Origin: Pleodorina starrii | Taxonomy: Eukaryota; Chlorophyta; Chlorophyceae; Chlamydomonadales; Volvocaceae | DNA length: 64,000 bases | Assembly: GCA_030267565.1 (NCBI GenBank) | Contig: BRXU01000009.1 | Location: 347,501 to 411,500, forward strand | Direction of reading: 5' to 3' | Shown here: one piece after another, positions 49,001 through 59,970 of the stretch | Layout: each line of letters opens with the position of its first letter | How positions within the stretch are numbered: the first letter of the stretch is position 1 | Made by a program: the position numbers and the translations under genes | Notes under the pieces: generated by a model | What the model saw: the letters and a program-made list of their open reading frames with translations, nothing else | What the model was told of the DNA's origin: nothing | Database searches by the model: none

Positions 49001-50253
49001 CCAACAGAAACCACAGGACGAAAAAATGCGGGTGTATTCGCCTAAGCGCTATGTTGCTAAACTTTTTATGAGCGGCAGAAAAATTTGGCGGCCTTCACAA
49101 TACCCAAGTTTTCCAACGGCTTGCGAGAGTCCAGCAACTCGCGCTTCGTGACTTGCGGGCCGCATCAGACACTGCTTATGCAACGCAGACCAACATACAT
49201 GCATTGCAGAACAACGATACATTTTTAATTGGGCGGATATATCATAACATGTATCATAACATGTACAGGTTCGACTGCATACGGTACGGGTTCGTTGCCT
49301 AGGATGTTTGCATTAACTCCGAGTAGATGCATAAAATTTCAATAAGTCGGATTAAAAGGGTTATCATACTTAGCATAGGACCATGCTAGCCTCGGCGAAA
49401 CTGGTTCGTGAAGTGTTGGAGTTTCCGATTAACCCCGCTGACCGACGCATCCCAGCGCCACGAAGCTCCTTCGCTGTCCAAGGAACCGCGTTTAATTTTG
49501 AAATGTATATGAGACGAATACCTAGATGCGCGCGTTGGAAAGTTCGCAGGTCCCGATGCCAACGGTGACGAAAATCGTACATTCGTTCTGTGCGGCACCC
49601 AGAGGTGGGAGTACTAGACGCCGATCGTCAACATCTTCACTGTCACCTGTCAGATTTAGCATCGTTTTCGTTAAAACTCTAAATACCTGTATTGTAATCC
49701 GTTGTGAGACGGCGCTTCGGCCAAACCTCTTTTGCGGTGCAAGTCATTCGCGTCATTAATTTTAACGAGGCCATCGACATTAGCATTGAATATTGCAGTG
49801 TAAAGCCCTGTTTCAGGCCCGAGGTTAAGGCCTCAACCGCCCCACGGGCTTGGTGTGTCATCGTCTATCGGCCGTGTAATGCAAACCTGACCGTAGCAGT
49901 GTGCATGGATGCGTAGAAAGAAGGTGAGTGTCGGCAGATGCTTGGGCGCATGGGCATCCCCTGGGCGCGTGCAGCTTACACTGTTGCAGTTCGAGGTTCG
50001 TCACATTTGCCAGCGTTTTCAAGGAATTGAAGAGAGAAGAATAGCTCTTTATTTAACATTTTCTGTCCTACGAGGGCGCTTGCTGGACACGTAATAACGT
50101 GCTGGGTCCTGGTGCGCTTTCTGAGCCCTGCCTCTGCCGCGCCCGCTTCCTTCCAGCAGGCGCATCATAAGGAACGGCACCTGTCCCAGTTCTATGGCAG
50201 GCAGAAGCTGAAGCACAACTTCAGCCGGTTTCCGTCTAGGTGGCTCGTACACG
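46058..50253. other. Gene-poor interval with unrecognised open frames
   Basis: The longest frames are plus 46,946-47,314, 47,514-47,726, 47,784-48,032 and 48,355-49,071. The 47,514 frame (AVEKVETSQAVGRDLLG, then IAAFALRSACQVIW) has C/G-ending codons, as in real exons here. A phase-consistent join to the 47,742-48,032 frame exists but would need a 48-bp intron. From 48.3 to 50.2 kb the sequence is A/T-richer and shows no coding bias. Confidence 0.3.
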
Positions 50254-52331
50254 ATGACGCAGTGTTGTGACGCGGCCGCCGAGGGCCTGTGGCACCCTCG
50301 GGCGCCAGTGATTAGTGGCTGCAGGAATGTTCAAAGCCCTTCAAGCAGCTTGAGCAGCCAGCCCTGTTCTCCGGGTCCAACTGGCGGGCTGTGTGGTCAC
50401 ACCGAAAAAAGTTTAATTGAACAGGCCGCCATGCCGCTGTCGGCACAGGATTCATTTTTAAGAACCAAGCGCATTCGGCTTCACGTGGAGAAGGGGGCGC
50501 GCGTCGGCATGCAAGCTTACGGGCACATCGAAGGTGCGGCAACGTCTTCCCAGCTCGCTTGCAGCGTCACACCGTCACCGCATTCTTCTGAATCGGGATT
50601 ACTACTGGCGGCGTCGGGCGGCCTCGCCAAATTTTGCGCTCAGCTGTCAACAGTTTACGTGGGCGGAAGCGGGCCCTCGGGCTCGGCCGACTACGCAGCG
50701 AAGCGAGCAAGGGACGGGTCGATACCGGATGCGTTCACCAACTCCTTGGTTAAGCTGATGCCTTCGAATGTTTTGCTGGGCAACGGCACTGCTACTGCGT
50801 CGGTCGAACAACCGGCTTCATCGATGCCCGATTGGCAGCCAATGCAGCCGCATCAGCCTCTGCAACGCTACCAGCAGCGAATAGCTCAGTATGTCTCATC
50901 GGAGCAACCTGCGTCGGCCTGCTCCACCACCTCGATCGGTAGCCTCGCGCTTACGCTCGCGATATGCGACATGCACGCGAGCAATCAGCTCGCTGCGACC
51001 GGGCTGCCTCCTCCCGCAGTATGCAACCTGCACGCTTGCGCGGCCACCGAAGGCGGCGGCTGCGGTCCGGCGGTCGGAGGCTTCCAGCTCCCGTTCGTCT
51101 TCACGGGCTCCTTGCCCCCCGTGCTCGCGACCGCGCCCGTGGGCCCCGCCCTGCTGGCGCCGCTGCCAGCGCCGCCGCCGCCGCCACCGGTTGTGCAGAG
51201 TCTGCACCCTCTACCGTGCAGTTTGCCGGCGACGGTGTTTCTGGATAACGGCATGCTCGTCAACACAGGCCCCGCGCGCGCCAGCTCTGTCCACGTCGCT
51301 TGCCTTCCCGGGGCATTTGATACGCTCAACGCCGCTGCCAGCGCCACCGCCGCAGCTGCCGCTGCCGCCATCGATCAGTTGCCGGCCGCGGCGGTGCAGC
51401 TCCGGCCGCCGCAGCTGCATCCCCTGCCGCCGCTGCCGCTGCCGCCACTGCCGGCGGCGGCGGTCTCACAACTGCAGACACCCCGCTTGAGCTACCTCTC
51501 AGAGCCTATGAGGTGCGCGGCGCCGGGCGGCGACCCTGTGGGGGTCATTCAGCCTCAGCAACGGAACCTGGGTCCGCCGCCGCTGCTGAAGGCACGGCAC
51601 TCGCAACCCCGGCGGGTTCGGCCGCCCTCTCCGCCGCTCGCGCCGCCGACGCCGCCTCAGCCTGGGTCGCTTGGCGCCGAGGATTGGATCCTGCACGTGG
51701 TTAAAGTGCTGGGCATGAGTGAGCCCGACACGGCGCGCCTGGCGCTGCACTGCTGGCGGCGGGTTTCGGAGCTGCCGCAGCTTCACCACGCGGCTCGGCT
51801 GTGGCCGTCGACTGTTGTGGGTCGGAACCTCTACGCAACGGCGTGCCTATGGGTAAGTACGTAAGGCGTGGCGGTGTGTGGGTCAGCCGTCAGGGGGACG
51901 ATCAAGGGCTATATCACACACCAGACAATGTGGGTCACCACGCGAGCGTACGTTAACGCGCGCGCGTGTGTGTATATGCGGTTGCGGGACATGCGATGTT
52001 GCTGTACCAATATGTGCATACATGTGCATGTGCGTAAACCATTCCGACCGTCTCTCTGGGCGTATCACCGGCCCCAGACCCCGCCAAGCATCCGCCCACA
52101 TCCGCGCCCCTTGACGCCTCTCGCACCTATTTCTCTCTCTCCGCCGTGCAGGTATCCATCAAGCTTGAGGAGAAGCGCCGCGCGGCGCCCGGTGGCGTGG
52201 TGCTGGCTCACTTGGCGGCGACGACGCCGGCGGCGCTGTGCTCCGCAGAGCTGGCGGTTATGAACTGGCTCGAGTGGCGGCCGTACGACGGTTACCGTTT
52301 GGACGAGAGCCACCTCTTGGTGTACATGTGA
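50254..52331 (+). CDS. Cyclin-box protein, 592 aa
   Basis: Two exons (50,254-51,852; 52,152-52,331) join in phase at a GTAAGT donor. The C-terminal 110 residues resemble the first cyclin fold: VVGRNLYATACLWVSIKLEE is the core helix with its ACLW-x-x-x-KLEE signature, followed by VVLAHLAATTPAALCSAELAVMNWLEWRPYD, which matches the E-x-x-(V/L)L-x-x-L-x-W-x-x helix of cyclins. Such folds bind and activate cyclin-dependent kinases. The first 420 residues are Ala/Pro/Ser-rich with no recognised domain. The second cyclin fold is absent. The stop lies in CAT|GTGAGG, itself a plausible donor (phase 2), so further exons downstream cannot be excluded. Confidence 0.6.
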
Positions 52332-53684
52332 GGGCGCGGGAAGTCGAGCCGGCGGCACGTGCGCACCCGCGCCAGGTTGTGGGCCGGCCGTTGGTGTCGT
52401 ACATTTTGGGGCGCGTATAGCAAAATTTGCTTGCAGTACAGGGAGGAGGCGCTGTCGTGTAGCTGGGGAACTGAGTGCGACTACGTAGGTGGTGATGATG
52501 GTTAGGCGGCAGCGGCAGTGGGTGATTGGTTACGTCATCCCCACGTGTGTGTTCGAGGTGTGAGCAAGCGTGGGTGTGGCGGGGCGCACGGGGACGTAGC
52601 GGGGAGGGAAAGCGGGTTGCCGGTGGCCGTTGCGGGTGTCGGTGTGGGCTGTGTGCGGGCCGTGTTCCCGCCCTCGCGACGCCCTGCGTTCAATTAACTG
52701 CAATCGGGATGTTGACCTCAGCTTTAGGCAACGACTAAAAGGAGGAAGTGGACAAGTAGGTCGTAGCTCTGTACTAAGTTATGGGGTGTCTGTCGTACAC
52801 TGCAGCGGCGGCGGCGGCTGCCCCACGATTTTGCTGTCAATCAGGATAGATGTGTTTGTGGAGTGTGCTGGAGCTGCCTGTGTCGTTTTACATTTCTAAT
52901 ACGGCTACCACATGACTCGATCGAACTCGATCGGGCGCCGACTTGTGAGCTGCTGTCGGCTTGCGCAGCGGAAACTGGACGTGTGTGTATCGATTCTGGT
53001 TTGATTTGTCGGGCTTGCGGCGATGCGGTATTGTGGGTGTGGTGTTAAGGGGCGCACTCCGCTCCACATCTTCCTGCCGCCGTCGAAGCGGCGGCAGCAC
53101 GGGGTCTGCCGTCGCGAGGTGCAGGGAGCGTCAGCTGCGGAAGATGGGGCGTGTCTTTGCGGGAATAAGCAGTCACCCACCCACATGTGTGTGCGTGTGT
53201 GTGTGTGTGTCTACCCCCCGAAGGCGAGGTACTGCCCATGAGACGAGATGAGATTGGTCTCCGGCGCTTTGTTGTCTGGTCTTCGGGTTATCGGGCGCTG
53301 TGAAGTTTGCGCGTGGTGTGGCTGGGCGGCAGATGCATTCTCAATATTATTAAAAGCGTTCGGGTGCCGTACACCCGACACCCAATCATACATACACTCT
53401 TTTACTTATGTGGGTCGAGGCGAGGTGTGTGAGCGGGCTCCCCTGCGGCCCCCGTGTCGTGCGCGCGTGTCGTGGCGTGGGGTGCGCGCCGGCTGCCCCA
53501 GTCCCACCCCCTGCCCGCTCCCTGGATGGACGATGCAAATTTGTACGGTGTCGTATGCCTGTACGGCGTGCCAGGTGGCAGCGTTGCACAGACCGAAGGT
53601 GGTGCCGTACAGTTGTTGGCTGGTGCGCTGGCGTGGTCTCCGGGCCAGCTGCAGTGCACGCGCACATCTCTTGCGTCTGTTTTG

Positions 53685-53689
53685 TGTAA
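53685..53689 (+). terminator. TGTAA, candidate poly(A) signal of the cyclin-box gene
   Basis: This is the first plus-strand TGTAA after the stop at 52,331. It would give a 3' UTR of about 1.36 kb, long but not unusual for volvocine genes. Confidence 0.35.
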
Positions 53690-54523
53690 AGTCTTGCTTG
53701 TGAGGTGTGCGTATGTGTGTGTGCGTGTTTATGTCGTGACCGTTCTCGTGCGCGTCGGTTGTGTGTTTTAAGTGATGTGCGTTTGGTACCTGTCTGTGAG
53801 CGGTAGGTGTGGTGTGGCGGCCTGCCGGAGCGGCCCTGAACCCAACCTGGAGAACCCAAGAAGAAGGCAAGGAGAGTCTGTGAGGGATACCCGAGCTGTT
53901 TTGCGTGACGCTGTCGGTGCCTGTTGGTTGGTTGGCTGTTTGCTGCGGAGAAAAAACCCTTGGACTGGGTTTGGGTTTGTGTATGGGCGGGGAGCGGCGG
54001 AGATGGGACAGGACAGGCGGAGGAGGGCGCGGGCGCAGCGGCCGTTTGCGTTTTGCAGGGGCCCTCGGGCCAAGAGGCGCGGGCCACAGCCGATGCGGCC
54101 AGACCTCTTGCCTTTGCCGCCAGGCTAGCGAATAAGGTGCGTGAGTTGCTATGGCGTTGAGCTGCTGCTGCCGCTGCTGGTGGTTTTGCTGCAGGCTCTC
54201 GCAGCTCTGGAGTGTTTGTTTGTTTGTAGGGCCACAGCTGTTGTGCAACACACTTAGCGCACTGCAGTGCCCGCTTGCAGAGAAGCCTTTCATTGCGGAC
54301 GGTTTGTGTTCGGGTGTGAGACGCAAACCCGGCAAGAGACAATAAGCAAAAAAAGAAAAGCTTTTTGCCGGCTTCTCGGCCGGTTTGAGAACAGAGAGGG
54401 AGGGTAGTACTACCTTCTGCTCCGACCCTGTGTCAATGCATGGGAAGGGCTTTTTTTGTGGAATTAGCCGTCGTTAGCCGTCGTTAGGATGCCATGGTTT
54501 ACAAGAGGGAAGAGCTTAGGGCT

Positions 54524-54589
54524 GCCATGAATTTTCCCGAGAGGCCCGGTAGGCAGGCCATGAATTTTCCCGAGAGGCCCGGTAGGCAG
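54524..54589 (+). repeat. 33-bp perfect tandem duplication
   Basis: Units 54,524-54,556 and 54,557-54,589 start GCCATGAATTTTCCCGAGAG and are identical. Being a multiple of three, the repeat keeps a minus-strand frame open. Confidence 0.95.
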
Positions 54590-54620
54590 GCAGAAAGGTG
54601 ATGTAGCCGCGTAAGTTGGG

Positions 54621-54772
54621 CATCGGTTAGGGGAGGCGAGATATCGCGCAACCCGATTGTGGTGGTTTCGTAGGTTACTTCTCTTCGGGGAGGAGGCATC
54701 GGTTAGGGGAGGCGAGATATCGCGCAACCCGATTGTGGTGGTTTCGTAGGTTACTTCTCTTCGGGGAGGAGA
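54621..54772 (+). repeat. 76-bp near-perfect tandem duplication
   Basis: Units 54,621-54,696 and 54,697-54,772 start CATCGGTTAGGGGAGGCGAG and differ only at the last base. They lie 31 bp from the 33-bp duplication. Confidence 0.95.
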
Positions 54773-57772
54773 GGAATGGCTTGCGCGATGCACGGTTGTT
54801 TTCGCGCACAACCGGCGCTTTTCGGCGCCGCGCGCGCATGAAAGTGCGTGAGATCAAGGTGGTTAGGAATGGGTCGACAAGAAGTAACAGGGCGGTGGGA
54901 CGGACGGCGTGGACGATTGCATTGCCCTCCAATTGTGTACAGCCGGCGCGGAGGTGGATGTCCATGCATGTCGACTGGGCGTTTTGTCCAGTCGGCGCTG
55001 CGGCGGCCCTGGTGGGAGCTGCGGAGCGGTGCGAATGCGCGCTTCAGAACCTCACACGCAGTAACTCCCGAGCCTTGCGCGCGATGGCTTGCACGAGCAA
55101 CGTACATCTGGGGCCCGGCGGGAGGAGAATTTCCCTCACCACCCTGCCAGCCTCCGTTTCCATCCGTCGACATAGAGCCTGTCCACTGTTTTAGGGTGCA
55201 GTGCAGTGCGGAGGAAGACGAAGATGAAGTGGTGGTGTCGGTGGGTGTGAGGAAATCGTGGTGCTCATGACGACGTTGCGGTGGGTGTTGGGTGCGGAGG
55301 AATGGTCAAGGTCCGGCGATCGGTCAAGCAAGGTACGGCGATCGGTTGCGGTACGACACATGTAACACATGACGGTGAGAACCACGGAGAGTGCCGGAGA
55401 GCGATCATTGCCTCATCCGCCCCGGTACCCGCTGAAACACCACCTCTGGCCTTGGAACAATTTCACATGTCGGCTTTTTCGATGTGCGCCTCCGTCGCCC
55501 GTCAGCCTCTGCAAACAGGCTCAACATGGGTGGCCTCTCACTGTTACTCGTCCTTTCGCATTCCGTGTCTTGCCGCAACACGGTGTTGTTGTTGTGATTT
55601 TCCTTACAGTGGGGTCTTGACAGTGGAGTTTCTCGTCAGGCAAGCGACGCGCACCAACAAGCGGCTGACTGACTGGCTGACGTGGGGCTTGGCGCTGGAG
55701 CACTTGGCTTTCTGAACGGGTACGGATGACGCACGCGGGAAGGTCCGCGACCGGAACATTGACTGCATTGCGGCACTACTGGGCCGTTGTACACGCACGG
55801 CGGACATGCGCAGCGGACATGTTAGGATTGTTGGGCAAGGGCAGGGTTGGGGGATACGCAGGCTTGTTTTACCGCGTAGGCCAGGCACAGGGCGCAGGCG
55901 TGCGAAACCGCGTGTGTCTCGATAGAACGGCAGGTGCGGCCCAGCGGTAACAGTGGGGATCATCTTCTCGGGGATCATCTTGGCGATCATTTCAGGCGAG
56001 CCTGCATGCCTTTGTTAGTGATTCGAACGGGTGGATGGGGACATCAGGTGCAATGGACCTCGGACTCCTGCGGTATTGCCTGTTGCCCGGACGGCACGCA
56101 ACTGCGCGCTGTACCCAGCCCTAGTCTGCGTGACCGTTGCGACTGACTGGGCCGTTTGCGGTCGTTTGCGATCTTCGAAGGTTGGCAAGTTGCGTGTGCG
56201 ACTTGCACGCTCGAAGAATTATTGGCTCCAGGAGCGGAAAGCCTGCATGCGATGATGCGAGTCGCAGCCCGGGAGAGGGGCTTTAGGGGCCGTTCAGGTT
56301 CATGTGGGGGGATGGGTTTTTTTAGGCTTTCAGCAGGGACGTACGCGCAGAAGACGAAATCGTGGAATACCGTAACACTTTCCGCGCTTTCACGAGCAGG
56401 TTGATGTGCATCCAAGTTACTGTACGCAACCTGCGTTGCAACCGCCTTGGCCGATTCGGAAATGCAACGGAGGGCCGCAACCGACGCCCGCCCTTGCACG
56501 CATCGTTACGATATACGGCTTTACAAGTAAGCCGTTCGCCGTGCGTGTGGGTGCCTAGATAGGCAAGTCAAACAACTTGTCAGGATCGACGCAAGCAGAA
56601 CCTGCAACATGCCCTTTCATCTTCTGGCGCGTGATCTGAAAAGGAACGAGCTGCAGATGCTGGTCGAAGACGCGGCGGACGCGGCAGCTCAAGTCGCATA
56701 AAGTTCTCCTGCCAGTTCCTGTGCAACCTTATTATATTTTGCAGATAACTGCAGCCCGATTTGCGAATTTTCAGACACAGCGTGATCCACTCCACACGTG
56801 ATCGGGGCTTGCGGCTGCCCCCGTTCACTTTCGGGAGTGGAATCGGGCTGCTGGTGAGGCAATACTGGCATGCAATATATTGGTCGTAGTCCAGCCCCAG
56901 GTTGCCTGATGTTATTGGGCCTGCTTGGGTACCAGGCTTCCGCGAATACCTTGCGCCTGCTTGCATTCTTAGCGCTGATCGGGAACGACACAAAGGGTGC
57001 CTAAGGGCGGGGCCCAGGGCCCCGTCAACGCCACATCGGAACAAGTAGCAAGCCCCAAACATGCTCATCGCATCTCGTTCAAGTCTTGACACAGCTATAC
57101 GGTGTGCAGTTTGCAAGATACTAAAACCTAAGATAGGAGCGACGGGCAATACATCCGTGATCGCGTATAACTGTACTTCACTCAGGTGACACTCACGGGC
57201 ACTCACAACCTGTCGACGAAGGCTTATGGATCGCGAGGCTCAGGCGTAAAGGAGCAATACTGCACTCTCAATCGCGCGCTGAACGTGCTTTGAAGCGCAG
57301 GGAATCCGCCACAGCTTGTTCACAAACAAGCGAAATATCGTTGACAAATGTTATTGGCACAGCTGGGGTATCCTTTGAACCAACTTCCGGGCAACTTTAT
57401 CCTCCGAGAAGCGCATGCATCGTCGGCAGGTTGCGGACCGGCGCTTCGGGCGTGCGGTCAGGTATCGACCACAACTTCGTGCGTTGTTGACATCGGCTGC
57501 CGCTCAAGAGAACTCCGCCGGGCGCGCGTCCTCCGGCCCGCGGGCCTCGGCCGGGGGGCATTGCTCCCGCCGGCCCGTAGCCCACCCGCAACGCCGTCCC
57601 GGACAGCACAGCAGCAGCCAATGCCTACGCGCTCCAATCACGAAACACACCAGGCAACGACCGGTAACTACCCGGGCCCATACCCTGCAGGCGCCACTTC
57701 AGCGGCGGTGGAAGCGAGAGCCGCAACGACAGCACCAGCCGCAGCTGCAGCCGCAGCCGCCGTAGATCAGAC

Positions 57773-58665
57773 ATGATGCGTGCTGCGCAGTCTGCGCAGA
57801 CAGCAGCGGCAGCCGCAATGGAAGCGACAAAGGCAAAACGGCGCCAGTGGCGACGGGAGCCGAGTCCAAGCCCCCTAACGGCCCCTAACGGTCTATCAAG
57901 GGGGCAGCACAGGGGGACCGACATGGAGCGGCCCGTGGGGCAGCTCCGCAGCGACCCACACATCCGCAGCCGCCACACGAGGTCGGGTCTGCCGGGTCTA
58001 ACGGCCCAGGCCCCGCCGCCGACCGGCGAACCGGCAAGCCAGGCACCGCTGAGCGCTGACTCCGGGGTCCGGCTTGCGACGAGCGCGCTCAACGTCGCAC
58101 AGCAGGGCCTGGTGTATGTGCAGCTGCTGCCCTCTCCCCGGCGCCTGTACGACAAAGTATGCAACGCACGCCCACACACACACACACGCGCGCGCAGTCC
58201 TCGCTCCCCTCCGATAGTTCCGCCAGCAGCTGCGCTTGTGTATACATGCATACTTGGGGCATACGCTTACGGTAAGGCCCTCTGGCAGGAGGAGAGGAAC
58301 ACGCCGATACGGTATTCCAAGGCACGAGCATCTTTTTGCAGTTTGTACCCGGTGGGGCGAATGCGCTGCGCAGCGTCTGCTGCAGTGGTTGGTGGCTGAG
58401 CAGGCCTTTGGCGGGAGGACAGGGTCTCAACCGAGCGTGGGCGGCAGCGAGGGCTGCACGCCCTGTCGCGCTGCTGATGGTGCTACGCATGAAAAAACCT
58501 CGCGGCGGTAGATGGTGCAGAAACGCAATGGAAAAGGATTTACCTCGCACGGGCGTGGCCGACAGATGTGATAATGACGTAAATGAAGGCTGTCTGACCA
58601 ATGGAGGAGCGTACGGAGGAAAGAGCACAGCGTTAACACTCAACAGGGAGTATAGGCGCACTTAA
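57773..58665 (+). CDS. Candidate two-exon gene of unknown function (235 aa)
   Basis: The model is exon 57,773-58,156, an intron with donor GTATGC and acceptor TTTTTGCAG, and exon 58,342-58,665. The junction is in phase. Exon 1 is GC-rich, starts ATGATG and ends GLVYVQLLPSPRRLYDK. Exon 2 starts FVPGGANALRSVCC and stays open, but its last third has lower GC and may be intron or UTR. The upstream frame 57,348-57,776 overlaps its start by 4 bp. No family is recognised, and a competing frame in exon 2 (RLLQWLVAEQAFGGR) looks equally coding. Confidence 0.3.
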
Positions 58666-58782
58666 AATCGTCAAATCTGCTGCTGGAAGCACTCAATTTT
58701 GTTTTGCGTAACCAACATTAATATACAGCTATCGGCGCCGCTTCGAAGCGATTGCGGACTTTGAGGCCCGGAGAAAGTACAG

Positions 58783-58968
58783 ACCTTGCATTGTTCCAAG
58801 GACGCAGTAGAGCTTCAGTTGGCACGCCTTGCACTTGTCCACGAATTCTGGAGCGCTTGGAAGAGTCACGGAACAGCGCCTGTACAGCCACGGACAGCCC
58901 TATCTGGCTTGGCCCTATCCGACCTGGAGTGTCGGCGCCGGCGTTGCCATTCGCAGCTCGGAAGTGAG
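58783..58968 (+). CDS. Probable internal exon of an unidentified gene
   Basis: This is a 62-codon open segment between a possible acceptor (GTACAG) and a strong donor (GAG|GTAAGC at 58,969). It reads AVELQLARLALVHEFWSAWK, amphipathic and C/G-biased at third positions. It may continue the 57,773 gene. The next acceptor-like site, GCGCAG, is at 59,020. Confidence 0.3.
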
Positions 58969-59153
58969 GTAAGCAGCTTGAGTGAGAAATACTTTACGCC
59001 GAATGGCTGACAGTGCGCAGCGTGCTGTATCAGAAAAGGTGACCGCGGCGAAGAACCTAGCTGCGTTCGACGGCCTAGGTTTCTGTGTAGGGACGAAACC
59101 TCATCTGACACTTAATATTGCCGTATCTGACGTGCCAAAGACGAACAATCTTC

Positions 59154-59261
59154 ATGGCCCAGTCCAACGCCAGCTACGCCGCCGAGCCCGTCCTCGCCGC
59201 ACTCATCGCAGGAGCTCTTTTGCGCTCACTGGGCCCGCCGTATGATGTTTTGAAACATTAA
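59154..59261 (+). CDS. Small open frame, 35 aa, hydrophobic
   Basis: ATG to TAA, reading MAQSNASYAAEPVLAALIAG and on. The first 20 codons end almost all in C or A, unlike the A/T-richer surroundings. It could be a micropeptide, a first exon, or a fragment of the preceding gene. Confidence 0.25.
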   Translation: MAQSNASYAAEPVLAALIAGALLRSLGPPYDVLKH

Positions 59262-59970
59262 CTTGGGAAACCACACCTGATACAACATGTCAAGAGTAAA
59301 AAGGTTCGACGCACAAAGCCACTGTGCGCGCGCCCCCAAGAAGCATATTACCAGTATTGTACGTGCAACTATTTCGCACGCTTGCTGCACTGCATTCATT
59401 TAGCGAAGTATAAAGTAGGGTCGCAACGTCTGGTCAGAAGCCACGTCAAAAGGGAATTACTACACGTACAAAGGACTCGATGGGCCTGCCCAACAGATGG
59501 ACTTGATATCTACAAAAATCAACTTCGCATATGTAGGCTGATGATTTTATTTTTGTCGCCGCACTGAAGCCAAATGTTGCGTCTCGACGGCATGTACGTT
59601 GTACACGTATTGGTTGAGAACACTTTTGGACTTTTCTATCTACGTAAGTAGCCAGATAACAAGGTCTCAATTAGAACATTTACAATTTACAACCTAGAGC
59701 AGCGTTGGCTACCTGGCAAGGCCACAGCTGACTACCGTATGTTCGGCGCGTTCGGGTCACGACTGCTGCCTTCGCTATCTGCTCTCTACCATCGATAATG
59801 CAACATTCATGGTCTCTTACGACCCCTAACTGTAAATCCACAAAACCGCTCATGCTCCCGTGAGCGCTGGCATACCTTTTCGATGTCAGCGACGTGACGC
59901 CCTAAGCAACAGCGCCTTGAAAGGCTGCAACGGCAACAATAAACACAGGGTAACTAAGCTGAAATTGGCC
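59262..59970. other. Upstream region of the 59,971 gene
   Basis: Low-GC sequence without coding bias. It presumably holds the promoter and 5' UTR of the next gene. A TGTAA at about 59,830 could end the preceding plus-strand transcript. Confidence 0.4.

Larger units (their letters stand above)
52332..57772. other. Mostly non-coding interval with tandem duplications and isolated exon-like fragments
   Basis: No gene could be assembled. Fragments that look coding are 55,612-55,715 (+), which follows CTTACAG and reads GVLTVEFLVRQATRTNKRL up to a TGA, and 56,609-56,701 (+), which reads MPFHLLARDLKRNELQML to a TAA. The first would join the cyclin gene in phase if the 52,328 donor were used, but that needs a 3.3-kb intron. 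Confidence 0.35.
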
